DNA from: an uncultured Acinetobacter sp.
Lineage (GTDB): Bacteria; Cyanobacteriota; Vampirovibrionia; Gastranaerophilales; Gastranaerophilaceae
Direction of reading: 5' to 3'
NCBI GenBank assembly: GCA_947306495.1
Contig: CAMZGT010000002.1
Span: 52,187-116,186, forward strand
DNA length: 64,000 nt
Below the pieces are notes generated by a model, which worked only from the letters and a program-made list of their open reading frames with translations, had not been told where the DNA came from and did no database searches. Of this stretch, positions 8,465 to 17,751 are shown in pieces. The number at the start of each line of letters is the position of its first letter. Within the stretch, counting starts at the first letter, position 1. A program made the position numbers and the translations under genes.

Positions 8465-9385
8465 TTGGAAAAAATTAGTATAGTATTTTTTGGAACACCT
8501 GATATCGGACTTAAATCATTAGAGCATTTTTATAATTCAGACAAGTTTGATGTTTTAGCAGTTGTCACTCAGCCGGATAGACCATCAGGGCGAGGTCATA
8601 GGCTTGTGCCAAGTCCTATAAAGCAATTTGCATTAGAAAAGAATATAAAAATATTTCAACCGAAATCTATAAGAAAAGAACCTGAAATTATTGGTGCATT
8701 AAAAGCTTTAAATCCTGATTTCTTTGTTACATTTGCATTTGGTCAGATTTTATCGCAAGAAGTTTTAGATATACCCAAATATGAAACAATAAATTTGCAT
8801 GTTTCGCTTTTACCAAAGTACCGTGGAGCTAATCCGATACAAAGAGCTATTATTAACGGTGAAAAAGAAACAGGTATTTGTACTATGATTACTGAACTTG
8901 GTTTAGACTGCGGCGACATTTGTATGAGGTACCCGATAACAATTACGCCTAACATGAATTGTGTAGAACTCTTTGAACTTTGTGCCTCTAATTCGCCGGA
9001 ATTATTAGAGCAAACACTTATAGGGATAAAAAAAGGAATATTAAAACCTGTAAAACAATGTGAAGAGGGTGTTTGTTTTGCGGACAAGCTTAAAAAAGAA
9101 GAATGTGAAATTAATTGGTCAAAATCAGCCGAAGAAATCCATAACCTTGTAAGGGGTGTTTATAAATGTCCCGGCGCATTCTTCAAATACCAGGATAAAA
9201 TTATAAAAGTTATGGAAACCGAACCTATAGATGAATTTTTAGAAGGAAATTCAGGAGACTTTGTAAGGATTTCAAAATCAGGAATTGACGTTAAAACGAG
9301 TAAAGGTTTATTAAGGCTTATAAGAGTCAAACCTGAAGGCAAAGGTGAAATGTTGGCAAGAGATTGGGCCAACGGACTTCATTAA
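8465..9385 (+). CDS. fmt: Methionyl-tRNA formyltransferase
   Basis: Formylates initiator Met-tRNA with 10-formyltetrahydrofolate. I choose the TTG start at 8465. It has GAGGA at 8453-8457, gives the usual short N-terminus before IVFFGTPDIG, and lies downstream of the -10 box at 8431. The result is 306 aa, normal for the family. The formyl-folate binding and catalytic block is HVSLLPKYRGANPIQRAI near residues 111-128, with the conserved N-H-D type residues (HVSLLP and the later GLDCGDI). The C-terminal part resembles the tRNA-binding domain of Fmt. The gene precedes coaBC, which has its own promoter. Confidence 0.95.
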   Translation: MEKISIVFFGTPDIGLKSLEHFYNSDKFDVLAVVTQPDRPSGRGHRLVPSPIKQFALEKNIKIFQPKSIRKEPEIIGALKALNPDFFVTFAFGQILSQEVLDIPKYETINLHVSLLPKYRGANPIQRAIINGEKETGICTMITELGLDCGDICMRYPITITPNMNCVELFELCASNSPELLEQTLIGIKKGILKPVKQCEEGVCFADKLKKEECEINWSKSAEEIHNLVRGVYKCPGAFFKYQDKIIKVMETEPIDEFLEGNSGDFVRISKSGIDVKTSKGLLRLIRVKPEGKGEMLARDWANGLH

Positions 9386-9392
9386 GAATGTA

Positions 9393-9421
9393 TTCACGAT
9401 TTATCTTTCTTGCGATATAAT
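9393..9421 (+). promoter_or_regulatory. Promoter of coaBC, predicted to give a leaderless mRNA
   Basis: Consensus TATAAT at 9416-9421 with a weak TTCACG at 9393-9398 (17-base spacer). Transcription should start about seven bases after the -10, at the ATG of coaBC (9428). No ribosome site is visible before that ATG. Confidence 0.5.
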
Positions 9422-9427
9422 CATGTT

Positions 9428-10612
9428 ATGCTAAAAAATAAAAATATTTTAATAGGTATAACTGGCGGTATTGCGGCGTATAAAATATGTACGCTGATTC
9501 GTTTGTATAAGAAAGCCGGTGCAAATGTTCGTGTTGTAGTTACTCCAAATGCGCTTAATTTTGTAACTAAACTTACACTTCAATCACTTTCCGGTAATGA
9601 GGTTTATGTTGATCATTTTGAGATTGATGAATACAAGCCGGAACACATTGCACTTACTGAATCAGACATGTTTGTAATTGCGCCTGCAAGTGCAAATACA
9701 ATTTCTAAAATTGCAAACGGAATATGTGATAATCTGCTGCTTTCAACAGCCTGTGCTTTTAAAAATCCTATTTTAATAGCACCCGCAATGAATACAAATA
9801 TGTGGGAAAATCCTTTTGTGCAGGATAATATAAAAAAGCTTGTCAAAAACGGTTACCATATAATAGAGCCTGATTCCGGTTTTTTGGCTTGCGGTACCAA
9901 TGGCATCGGAAGAATGAGAGAGGTAGATGAAATTTTTGATAAATCGGTACAAATATTAGGAGCGCAAGCAGAAAGGCTAGGCGAAAAAAAAATACTTGTA
10001 ACAGCAGGCGGAACAAAAGAAAAAATTGATCCTGTGCGATTTATCACAAATGCGTCTTCAGGTAAAATGGGACTTGCTATAGCTCAACAGGCGGAGAAAA
10101 TGGGTGCTGATGTTACGTTAATATCAACATTCAAGGTTGATGGTTTCAATAATATAGTTGTTCAAACAGCTTTGGAGATGGAAAAAGCCGTAAAAGAGAA
10201 CTTTGCGAATACGGATTGTGTGATAATGGCAGCGGCAGTTTCTGACTATAGAGTTAAAGAGTACAGCGAACAAAAGATTAAAAAGACTTCAGATGAAACA
10301 TTAAATCTGGAGCTTGTAAAAAATCCTGATATTTTGAAAGAAATTTGTAATATGAAATCTGCCTCTCAAGACAAACCAATAATTGTAGGATTCTGCGCAG
10401 AAAGTGAAAATTTGTTGGACAATGCTAAAATAAAGATTAAGACTAAAGGCTGCGATTATCTGGTAGCAAATGATATCTCAAGGCGTGATATCGGATTTAA
10501 TAGTGATGAAAACGAAGTCTATATTTTAGACAAAAATTTAAAGATAAAGAAATTAAATAAAGATTCTAAACAAAATATTGCAAAACAAATCTTGGAGGAA
10601 ATTTTTGAATAA
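9428..10612 (+). CDS. coaBC: Bifunctional phosphopantothenoylcysteine synthetase/decarboxylase
   Basis: Carries out two steps of coenzyme A synthesis: CTP-dependent joining of cysteine to phosphopantothenate, and FMN-dependent decarboxylation. The N-terminal flavoprotein half has GITGGIAAYK, the active histidine in KPEHIALTESD, PAMNTNMWENP near 115-125, and the cysteine block LACGTNGIGRM near 150. The C-terminal half has the CoaB sequences VTAGGTKEKIDPVRFITNAS and SGKMG, and KNPDIL near 300. The length (394 aa) is typical. ATG 9428 coincides with the predicted transcription start, so the gene is probably leaderless. Its stop overlaps the start of the next gene. Confidence 0.95.
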   Translation: MLKNKNILIGITGGIAAYKICTLIRLYKKAGANVRVVVTPNALNFVTKLTLQSLSGNEVYVDHFEIDEYKPEHIALTESDMFVIAPASANTISKIANGICDNLLLSTACAFKNPILIAPAMNTNMWENPFVQDNIKKLVKNGYHIIEPDSGFLACGTNGIGRMREVDEIFDKSVQILGAQAERLGEKKILVTAGGTKEKIDPVRFITNASSGKMGLAIAQQAEKMGADVTLISTFKVDGFNNIVVQTALEMEKAVKENFANTDCVIMAAAVSDYRVKEYSEQKIKKTSDETLNLELVKNPDILKEICNMKSASQDKPIIVGFCAESENLLDNAKIKIKTKGCDYLVANDISRRDIGFNSDENEVYILDKNLKIKKLNKDSKQNIAKQILEEIFE

Positions 10613-11276
10613 ATACGAAATTGTCCAAAAAATAGAAGCTTTTGCACCATTAGAAACTCAAGAAAAGTGGGATATGAGCGGATGGCTTATAGATACTGCA
10701 AACTCAAATGTTACAAAGATAATGTTTGCACTAACGATTACAGACAATGTCCTGCATCAGGCTTTTGAACAAAACTGTGATATGATAATTTCACATCATC
10801 CACTTTTTTATGTGCCATTAAAATATAAAAATATTAATATGTATTGTGCGCATACAAATCTTGACAGGGCAGAGGGCGGAACTACGGATACTTTGATAAA
10901 AGAGCTTGGTTTCAAGAAAACAAGAACAGAAGATTTTGTAAGAATTGTTGAATTTGAAAATCCGATATCAATCGAGGATTTACGTTTAAGACTGTTGAAA
11001 ATTTCACCGAAATTAAGATACATAAATAATTTAGGTACAAAGGAAATTAAATCTGTCGGATTTTGCGCGGGTTCAGGTTCTGAATTTTTATCAGAAACTA
11101 ACACAGACGCATTTGTTACAGGCGATTTAAAATTCCATACAGCATTGGATGCTAAACCGGCAGTATTTGATATAGGCCATTTTGAGAGTGAAATTTTTGC
11201 CCCAAAAATTCTAAAAGAAATAACCGAAGTTGGAGAAAAAGGAGTAATAGCTGATGAAAAAAGTCCTTTTATTTAG
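10605..11276 (+). CDS. Nif3-like dinuclear metal protein (DUF34)
   Basis: The family is a conserved dinuclear-metal protein often annotated as a GTP cyclohydrolase I type 2 homologue, with no settled role. TTG 10605 is the likely start, with GGAGG at 10594-10598, and the gene overlaps coaBC by eight bases. Metal-binding motifs are clear: SHHPLFY near residue 63, AHTNLDRAEGGTTD near 84, and DIGHFESE near 193. At 223 aa it is the short form, without the PII-like insert found in some relatives. Translational coupling to coaBC suggests one operon that continues into the secreted protein at 11254. Confidence 0.88.
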   Translation: MNKYEIVQKIEAFAPLETQEKWDMSGWLIDTANSNVTKIMFALTITDNVLHQAFEQNCDMIISHHPLFYVPLKYKNINMYCAHTNLDRAEGGTTDTLIKELGFKKTRTEDFVRIVEFENPISIEDLRLRLLKISPKLRYINNLGTKEIKSVGFCAGSGSEFLSETNTDAFVTGDLKFHTALDAKPAVFDIGHFESEIFAPKILKEITEVGEKGVIADEKSPFI

Positions 11277-11805
11277 TTTTCTGATATTGTTTGCGTTAAC
11301 AACTTCGGTATTTGCTTATGAAACTGCAATAATAAGGTTTCCTGACGGAGAAAGATGGGACCCGGCATTTTACAAAAAAAATGGAAATGAAGCTATATTA
11401 CAATATGTACCATTAGGACAAACAAATGATAATTGGGTTCGTTCCATTGTGCTGCACTCATATAATCATAATGAATATCCTGTAGATCAGTTTGTGTCAA
11501 CGAACTTGGCTCGTATGCAAAAAGCGAATCCAACGGCTAAATATAAAACATTAAAACTAAGTAAAAATGACGCAATGTTTACTCGCTGTACGGATGATTA
11601 TCAAAAAGTTCAGGGACAATGTGAATTTTACCGTGCAACACAAGCGCATGGCGGAATTATTACGATCCACTATATGAATAAAAATAAGGCAGATTTTAAG
11701 GACAATTATACACTATGGTTTGAAATTGTTAAACAGATTAAATTTTTAAATAGTTACTATCGCGGAGAAAGAACTTTTAATAAATCAGATTTTTTTGAAT
11801 TGTAA
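11254..11805 (+). CDS. Secreted protein of unknown function
   Basis: A 183-aa protein whose first 21 residues are a clear signal peptide (MKK, hydrophobic core, ending SVFAYE). ATG 11254 follows AAAGGAG and lies inside the end of the Nif3-like gene, so it belongs to the coaBC operon. The mature part has two cysteines (in FTRCTDD and GQCEFY), which could form a disulphide in the periplasm. It is rich in aromatic residues. No transmembrane helix follows the signal peptide. No family recognised. Confidence 0.75.
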   Translation: MKKVLLFSFLILFALTTSVFAYETAIIRFPDGERWDPAFYKKNGNEAILQYVPLGQTNDNWVRSIVLHSYNHNEYPVDQFVSTNLARMQKANPTAKYKTLKLSKNDAMFTRCTDDYQKVQGQCEFYRATQAHGGIITIHYMNKNKADFKDNYTLWFEIVKQIKFLNSYYRGERTFNKSDFFEL

Positions 11806-11838
11806 TTATTTACATGTTAAATGGTGTGATATTTGTAA

Positions 11839-11844
11839 TATAAT
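11839..11844 (+). promoter_or_regulatory. Promoter -10 element for bioB
   Basis: TATAAT at 11839-11844, about 40 bases upstream of bioB. The -35 is weak (TTAAAT-like). No BirA-type operator was recognised. Confidence 0.4.
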
Positions 11845-11885
11845 AAAATTAGTACAGCCGATTATTTTATATAGGGAGAAAAATA

Positions 11886-12815
11886 ATGGATAATTTAACA
11901 CGGGAAGATTATATAAAATTGTATGAAAAACCTCTGGATGAGTTAATAGAAATTTCATCAAAAATAACGCATGAGAATTTTGACAATACGGTAGAAGCAT
12001 GCAGTATTATCAGTGCTAAAACTGGGGCATGTGGTGAGAATTGCAAGTATTGTGCTCAAAGCAACCATAATCATGCAGAGATTGAATGCCACCCATTAAT
12101 GGACGTAGAAACGGTTAAAAAGGCAGCTTTAAGTGCTAAAGAAAACGGAGCAACACGTTTTTGCATAGTAACATCAGGAAGAGTTCCTTCAGAAGAAGAT
12201 TTTGAAAAGATTTTGGAAATGATTAGAGAAGTTGCATCAATAGACGGACTTCATTGTTGTGCATCTTTAGGTTTGTTGTCGGAAAAACAAATTAAGCAAA
12301 TTAAAGAAGCAGGTGTTGAAAGATATAATCATAATATTAATACATCTGAAAACTATCATTCACAAATTTGTACAACTCACAAATTTTCAGACCGTGTAAA
12401 TACTGTTAAAATGATTCAAAAATATGATATAGAAGCATGCTGCGGTGTTATTATCGGAATGGGTGAATCACGGGAGGACAGAGTTGATATGGCACTTTCT
12501 CTCAAAGAAATTAATCCGAAAACCGTTCCGATAAACTTCCTTAATCCGATTAAGGGAACACCGCTAGAGGGGTATGAAGATAAAATAAACGAAGAAGAAA
12601 TTTTAAAGACAATTTGTATTTTTCGGATAATTTTACCAAAAGCATTGTTAAGGTATGCCGGAGGCAGAACGACTCGTTTAAGCGAATATAACCAGACCTT
12701 GGGTATTAAAGCAGGTATCAATTCTCTTCTTGTTGGAAACTATTTGACAACAGCAGGCTCAAAAGCCGAAGAAGATAAAGCTATGCTAAAAGAAATGGAT
12801 TTAGTTCTGGGTTAG
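11886..12815 (+). CDS. bioB: Biotin synthase
   Basis: A radical SAM enzyme that inserts sulphur into dethiobiotin. The SAM cluster motif is C49-x3-C53-x2-C56 (ACGENCKYCAQS). The family blocks CCASLGLLS, YNHNINTSE and NFLNPIKGTPL follow, and ARTT-type residues appear as AGGRTTRLSE. The length of 309 aa is normal. ATG 11886 has AGGGAGAA upstream. No other biotin gene is in the window, so bioB stands alone between its promoter and a terminator. It would be useful even without the full pathway if the cell imports dethiobiotin. The sulphur donor cluster may come from the NifU/NifS pair at 29-31 kb. Confidence 0.96.
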   Translation: MDNLTREDYIKLYEKPLDELIEISSKITHENFDNTVEACSIISAKTGACGENCKYCAQSNHNHAEIECHPLMDVETVKKAALSAKENGATRFCIVTSGRVPSEEDFEKILEMIREVASIDGLHCCASLGLLSEKQIKQIKEAGVERYNHNINTSENYHSQICTTHKFSDRVNTVKMIQKYDIEACCGVIIGMGESREDRVDMALSLKEINPKTVPINFLNPIKGTPLEGYEDKINEEEILKTICIFRIILPKALLRYAGGRTTRLSEYNQTLGIKAGINSLLVGNYLTTAGSKAEEDKAMLKEMDLVLG

Positions 12816-12840
12816 TTTTGCAAGTTACCAAAAACAAAAA

Positions 12841-12885
12841 ACGAGTTTAGCTTTTCGTGCTAACTCGTTGCTTTTTGTTTTCCTA
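12841..12885. terminator. Bidirectional terminator between bioB and the 12899 gene
   Basis: Stem 12841-12851 with 12859-12868 (ACGAGTT, one bulged T, AGC against GCT, AACTCGT). It is followed by a T-rich run on the plus strand and preceded by an A-rich run that serves the minus strand. Confidence 0.7.
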
Positions 12886-12898
12886 GTAATGCTGACGA

Positions 12899-13201
12899 CT
12901 AATCTTTAATTTCTGCGTCATCAGTGGCTTGAAGCTGTTTTGACTTGTAATTATGGATAACAGCGTCAACAAGCAAGTCGTAAGAAGAACTTTTCTCAAT
13001 ATTTGGAAATTCTTCCTTCAATTGTTGTCTGACCATTGCTTCCAGCCTTTGTTCGTCAGCACTTATCTTAAGTTCATTACTTGATAATGACTTTATGTAA
13101 TCTTCGCGGCTCAAAGATTGAGAATTTGTAAATGTTAACAAATTAGCTTTCGGATCAAGAGCTTCTTTAATTGTTTTAATAAAATTTTTCAAGTTAGCCA
13201 T
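12899..13201 (-). CDS. Small uncharacterised protein
   Basis: A 100-aa soluble, charged and mainly helical protein. ATG 13201 has AAAGAGGT eight bases upstream. No signal peptide, membrane segment, cysteine motif or recognised domain can be seen. It lies downstream of glyS on the same strand after about 95 bases and converges on bioB with a shared terminator, so it may have its own promoter or be the last gene of the glyS unit. Function unknown. Confidence 0.65.
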   Translation of the reverse strand: MANLKNFIKTIKEALDPKANLLTFTNSQSLSREDYIKSLSSNELKISADEQRLEAMVRQQLKEEFPNIEKSSSYDLLVDAVIHNYKSKQLQATDDAEIKD

Positions 13202-13296
13202 AACGACCTCTTTTTGTTTACTACCTTCACTTTGTATCTATATAAAGTTCATGCAGGTTAAAAATTGCCTAAAAATTTCTAATCTGTTACAATTAT

Positions 13297-15291
13297 TTAC
13301 AATTGAGCAAAATTTGTCAACATTGTATATTTATTTTTCAAATTTTTCAATAGCGCAAGTCTATTATTTTTAATATTTTCGTCCTTATCCATAACAAGAA
13401 CATCATCAAAGAACTTTGTTACAATCGGATTGATTCTGATTAAATCATTCAAGTACTTTTTATAATCACCTGTAAAACTTACATCTTTAATAGCCATATA
13501 TAAGTCTTTTTCCGCTTGTTCAACAAACAAACAAGAATCAATTTTTTCATTTGCTTCTTCTTTTAGTATTCTAAGAACACGATTTGCATTTTCTAATAAT
13601 TTTTCATCTTTTAATTCTGATACGGCTTTAACTCTTAGAATATAATCGCATAAATCCTTGCATGGATTATTAGCGGAGCATGCTTCTAAAACATTTTTTG
13701 AATATTCTGTATTCAAGAAAATTATCAATCTTTGTACAAAAAACTCTTCCACATCAGCCTTTACATCAGCTTTAACAGGTAAAAGTGCAAGCGCTTCGTC
13801 TATAAGTTTTGATAAATCCAGTTTTAAATTGTGTTCTAAAATAGTTTTAATAATACCTAAAGCAGCACGTCTCACACCCAGAGGGTCAGAAGAACCTGTT
13901 GGTTTTTTACCGGCTGCAAAAACTGCGCAAATGGTATCTATTTTATCAGCAATACCAACAATTTGGCCTTCAATAGATTTAGCGGTTTCTGAATCCGCGT
14001 TCAGCGGGAAGTAGTGTTCTTTTATACCGTCTTGAACGCCTTGTTCTTCTCCGCAGACTCTTGCATAGTCTGCACCGATGAAGCCTTGAAGTTCGGTAAA
14101 TTCAAACACAAGGTTTGTTGCTAAATCTGCTTTACATAATTGAGCGGTTCTTTTAATTGATGGTTTATTTACGCCTAAAGCTTTTGAGATTTGGTCGGAT
14201 AATTCAATAATTCTCTGCGTTTTGTCGTAAACAGAACCCATTCCTTTTTGGAAAGTCATACCTTTCAGGCTTTCAACATAACTTTCTAAAGGCTTCTTTG
14301 TATCTTCGTTAAAGAAGAATACGGCATCGTCGAGTCTGGCTTTTATTACACGCAAGTTACCGGCCTTTATATTTTCAAATTCCGAACCGATATAATTTGT
14401 TATTGTAACAAATTTATTTATAAGCTTCCCTGAATCTTTTGTGTAGAGCGCAAAATATCTTTGATGTGTTTCCATAACAGTTACTGCAACTTCCTGAGGA
14501 ATTGTCAGATATGCCGTATCAAAATCACAAGTAACAGCAACCGGATATTCCGTAATGAATGTTACTTCTTCAAGTAAATCGTCTGAGATTTTTGTTTCGG
14601 CATTAAGTTTATCTGCTTCCACTTTCGTTAATTCCAAAATCTTTGCTTTGCGTTCATCTTGATCAACAATTACATGTGCTTCTCTCAGCTTGTCAACATA
14701 TTCATCAGGATTGTCAATTTGAATGTTTTGTTTAGAAAATCTATGTCCGTTTGTTACATTTGAGGATTCTTTATCAATAATTTTAATTTTTACTTCTTCA
14801 TTATCTAAAATTGATAAAACCCACCTTATCGGACGAGAGAATTTTACATCATTAGCTCCCCACCTCATGAAGTGCGGACCTTGAAGTTTTGAAAATACAC
14901 TTGGAACATTTTCCTTTAACAAATCTTTTGTTTGCTTGCCTTTTATTGAGATTTTGGCAAAAACATAATTGTTTTCAACATATAAATCTTCTTTTTTAAC
15001 ACCGTTTTTATTTGCAAAACCTTCGCCTGCTTTAGTTAAATTTTGGTTTTCGTCATAAGCAACTGATGCGATAGGCCCTTTAACAATTTTTTCTACATCA
15101 GGCTGTGAAGCCGCAAGTCCGTTAACAATTACAGCCAAGCGTCTTGGGGTTGCCATAACTTTTACATCAGTATAGTTAACGTTGTTATCGTTTAAAAATA
15201 TTTCAAATCCTTTTTTCAATTGTTGAATTGCCATAGGGATAAATTTGTAAGGTAATTCTTCAACACCGACTTCCAATAAATATTTACTCAT
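13297..15291 (-). CDS. glyS: Glycyl-tRNA synthetase beta subunit
   Basis: The large subunit of the alpha2beta2 bacterial glycyl-tRNA synthetase, needed for tRNA binding and for activity. The 664-aa protein begins LLEVGVEELPYKFIP, the family's typical start. It continues with TPRRLAV, FMRWGANDVKFSRPIRWV and the HD-domain-like stretch ending SSDPLGVRRAALG near residue 470-480. The length is normal. ATG 15291 follows GGAGAAATATAA. The alpha subunit glyQ is not in the window, so the two subunits are encoded apart. Confidence 0.97.
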   Translation of the reverse strand: MSKYLLEVGVEELPYKFIPMAIQQLKKGFEIFLNDNNVNYTDVKVMATPRRLAVIVNGLAASQPDVEKIVKGPIASVAYDENQNLTKAGEGFANKNGVKKEDLYVENNYVFAKISIKGKQTKDLLKENVPSVFSKLQGPHFMRWGANDVKFSRPIRWVLSILDNEEVKIKIIDKESSNVTNGHRFSKQNIQIDNPDEYVDKLREAHVIVDQDERKAKILELTKVEADKLNAETKISDDLLEEVTFITEYPVAVTCDFDTAYLTIPQEVAVTVMETHQRYFALYTKDSGKLINKFVTITNYIGSEFENIKAGNLRVIKARLDDAVFFFNEDTKKPLESYVESLKGMTFQKGMGSVYDKTQRIIELSDQISKALGVNKPSIKRTAQLCKADLATNLVFEFTELQGFIGADYARVCGEEQGVQDGIKEHYFPLNADSETAKSIEGQIVGIADKIDTICAVFAAGKKPTGSSDPLGVRRAALGIIKTILEHNLKLDLSKLIDEALALLPVKADVKADVEEFFVQRLIIFLNTEYSKNVLEACSANNPCKDLCDYILRVKAVSELKDEKLLENANRVLRILKEEANEKIDSCLFVEQAEKDLYMAIKDVSFTGDYKKYLNDLIRINPIVTKFFDDVLVMDKDENIKNNRLALLKNLKNKYTMLTNFAQL

Positions 15292-15454
15292 TTATATTTC
15301 TCCAATACTCTTTTGTCTAATTATATAACGAAAATAAGAAATATTATATCATTACAATAAAATGAACGTTTTTTGAATATTTTCATCTAAATGGTTGATG
15401 ACTACAAATGTAAAAACCTCTATGATAGGTTTGGACTTATAGTAGGGATTAGGT

Positions 15455-16567
15455 ATGATAAATTCCGTATTCTTTGATGAACTTTATAAACAATATTCTT
15501 GGTATGATTCTTTATTCACGCCGATTGTTGAAGACTGCAGTAATGAATTCTTTTTTGATGGATTCGAATACAAATTAGCTTCTATAAGTACCAATATGAA
15601 TGTTCTTGCGCAAAATGATACTTTTTTTGTTACAAAAGTAAAAATAAATTCTAAAAATGATGTTTATATAAGAATTTCGCAAGATGCTATAAATGTTATT
15701 TTGGATAAAGTTTTGGGTAAAAATAACAGAAAGTTTGAGTTAACTGAAGTAACTGAATTAGAAGCAAGAATTATTACCTCTTTTAACGATTTTTTATACG
15801 AATCTTTAGCTCCTAATTTTACTATAGATCCGCACAGAAGGTATAATGAAATATTGCATTTAACTTATTTTGTCAGAAGTGAAAGTTCTGATAACGCAGC
15901 TAAGTTTATAATTTCTGTTCCCAAGGATATACTGACACCTCCTGAAATAGAAGAATTAGCCCCAAGATTTACCGATACGGATTTTTCAGACAGCTTGGTT
16001 GAGGTTAATTTAAAACTGGGCAGTACAACTTTTCCTATGTCAGAGGTTAAGAAGTTGGACGTCGGTGATATTGTTGTTTTTGAAAACAGCAACTCTTCTG
16101 AGATGACCCTTGTGTGCGAAAATATTGTGCAAAAATTTAATGTTAAACAAAATATAGATATTATAGAACCATATGAAACAGGCGGAGGAAGCGGTATGGC
16201 AGAAAATATAGAAAATACTAATTTATGGGATAGTATTCAAGTTGATATGCTGGCAGAGTTTGACAAGGTGAAAGTAACTTTGGGCGAGCTTAAAAGTATT
16301 GAAGAAGGATTAATTGTCGACCTTTGTTCGGTTTATGATAATCAAGTTTCTCTAAAAGTCGGCGGCAAAACAGTTGCTTTGGGTGAACTTGTTATAATTA
16401 ATGATCGTTTTGGCGTAAGAATACAAAAAGTAAATGATTCACAAACTTCAGGAGAACATATTGAAGCTTCAAACCAAAATTATGATGCCACTCAAGGGGA
16501 TGAGAGCGGGGAAGATTTTGATTATAGTGATTTTGAGGTAGAGAACGAGGAAAACCCGCAAGGTTGA
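15455..16567 (+). CDS. Flagellar motor switch protein with two SPOA domains (FliM/FliN type)
   Basis: A component of the flagellar C-ring that sets rotation direction. The 370-aa protein lacks the FliM N-terminal CheY-binding peptide. Residues about 175-240 look like one SPOA (FliN-type) domain (LVEVNLKLGSTTFPMSEVKK, then VGDIVVF). Residues about 268-335 form a second with the classic pattern VTLGELKSIEEGLIVDL, GKTVALGELVIINDRFGVRI. The tail is acidic and disordered. It heads the export-gate operon (fliO, P, Q, R), the usual place for fliM/fliN. It could be a FliM-FliN composite or a FliY-like protein. Confidence 0.82.
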   Translation: MINSVFFDELYKQYSWYDSLFTPIVEDCSNEFFFDGFEYKLASISTNMNVLAQNDTFFVTKVKINSKNDVYIRISQDAINVILDKVLGKNNRKFELTEVTELEARIITSFNDFLYESLAPNFTIDPHRRYNEILHLTYFVRSESSDNAAKFIISVPKDILTPPEIEELAPRFTDTDFSDSLVEVNLKLGSTTFPMSEVKKLDVGDIVVFENSNSSEMTLVCENIVQKFNVKQNIDIIEPYETGGGSGMAENIENTNLWDSIQVDMLAEFDKVKVTLGELKSIEEGLIVDLCSVYDNQVSLKVGGKTVALGELVIINDRFGVRIQKVNDSQTSGEHIEASNQNYDATQGDESGEDFDYSDFEVENEENPQG

Positions 16568-16658
16568 TTTTGAAAAATAAATAATTAAAAAATAAATAAG
16601 TGATAAAGTGAATGAGGTTTTCAAAGTCACTTTTTCATTTATTAAAAAAGAGGTAAAC

Positions 16659-17081
16659 ATGGGATATTTAGCAAACTTTTTAGTATATGTATTTGCAATG
16701 GTCGGCGTTATAGTCGCTGCACTTTTGATTTTCAAAAATGCAACAACTGTAGGCGGTGGAAAATCTTCCAAATATTTAAAACTTATTGATACAATGTCAC
16801 TTGGACCAAGAAAGACTTTATACATAGTTTCAACCGGCAGAGAGAAATTTTTGTTAGCTGGTGATGTTGATAAAACCTGTTTGATATCAAAACTTGAAGG
16901 CACAAAAGTTAATATAGAATCTGAACCTGTTTTTGAAGATTTCCGTACAACTATGGAAAATCTTCCAAAAAAAAATTATACAGATAGATCTGACATTGGT
17001 ATAAAATCAAGTATTTTGAATAAGAATACGGAAAAAACGTACGGTTCTGTAATGAGAAATTTGGCAGAAAAAATAAAATAA
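16659..17081 (+). CDS. fliO: Flagellar export protein FliO
   Basis: FliO assists assembly of the FliP ring in the flagellar export gate. The 140-aa protein starts at ATG 16659 (AAAAGAGGT upstream). An upstream in-frame GTG at 16608 lacks a comparable site. A single transmembrane helix covers about residues 5-25. It is followed by the FliO cytoplasmic domain with KYLKLIDTMSLGPRKTLYIV and GREKFLLAGD, the usual SLGPRKSL and LLG-type family signatures. The position directly before fliP is the conserved order. Confidence 0.88.
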   Translation: MGYLANFLVYVFAMVGVIVAALLIFKNATTVGGGKSSKYLKLIDTMSLGPRKTLYIVSTGREKFLLAGDVDKTCLISKLEGTKVNIESEPVFEDFRTTMENLPKKNYTDRSDIGIKSSILNKNTEKTYGSVMRNLAEKIK

Positions 17082-17091
17082 AGGAATAATA

Positions 17092-17730
17092 ATGGATAAT
17101 GCACTGCAAAATATGAATCCTGTTTTACAACTGCTTACGGTAATGAGTTTGTTTTCACTCATTCCGTTTGTGTTTTGTTGTATGACATGTTTTTTGAGAT
17201 TTACTATAGTATTTTCCCTTTTAAAAACGGCAATGGGTGTTCAAGTCCCTCCTGCAATCGTAACAATAGGACTTTGTATGATTTTAACTTTTTATACAAT
17301 GGGTGGAGTTTTTCAGCAAATGTATGAGAAAGGTTCTGTGCCTTATCAGAAGAACCAAAATTTGATTGCGGCAGTTGATGAAGGTTCCAAGCCATTAAAA
17401 GAGTTTATGTTAAAACAAACCAGAGAAGGTGATTTAGCCTTTTTCTTAGAACTTAAACACAAAACTCAGCTTAAATCCCCTGATGATGTAACTATTTGGG
17501 AAGTTGCTCCTGCTTATATCTTGAGTGAACTTAAGACTGCTTTCGAAATCGGATTTATAGTTTTTGTACCATTTATAGTATTAGACCTTGTTGTAGCAAA
17601 TATTTTGCTTGCACTTGGTATGTTTATGTTGTCGCCGACAATTATTTCTCTACCGTTTAAGCTGCTTATATTTATTGCAGTTGATGGTTGGGCACTTATT
17701 GTACAAGGGTTGGTACAAAGTTATAATTAA
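17092..17730 (+). CDS. fliP: Flagellar export gate protein FliP
   Basis: The core ring subunit of the flagellar type III export gate. The 212-aa protein has the FliP signature AYILSELKTAFEIGFIVFVP, followed by FIVLDLVVANILLALGMFML. The N-terminal half has TCFLRFTIVFSLLKTAMGV and a second helix. Four membrane segments are visible. Many FliP proteins carry a cleavable signal peptide, but this one starts directly at the mature region and is shorter. ATG 17092 follows AAAGGAATAATA and is 11 bases after fliO. Confidence 0.96.
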   Translation: MDNALQNMNPVLQLLTVMSLFSLIPFVFCCMTCFLRFTIVFSLLKTAMGVQVPPAIVTIGLCMILTFYTMGGVFQQMYEKGSVPYQKNQNLIAAVDEGSKPLKEFMLKQTREGDLAFFLELKHKTQLKSPDDVTIWEVAPAYILSELKTAFEIGFIVFVPFIVLDLVVANILLALGMFMLSPTIISLPFKLLIFIAVDGWALIVQGLVQSYN

Positions 17731-17751
17731 ATAACAAAGGAAACTTAAAAA

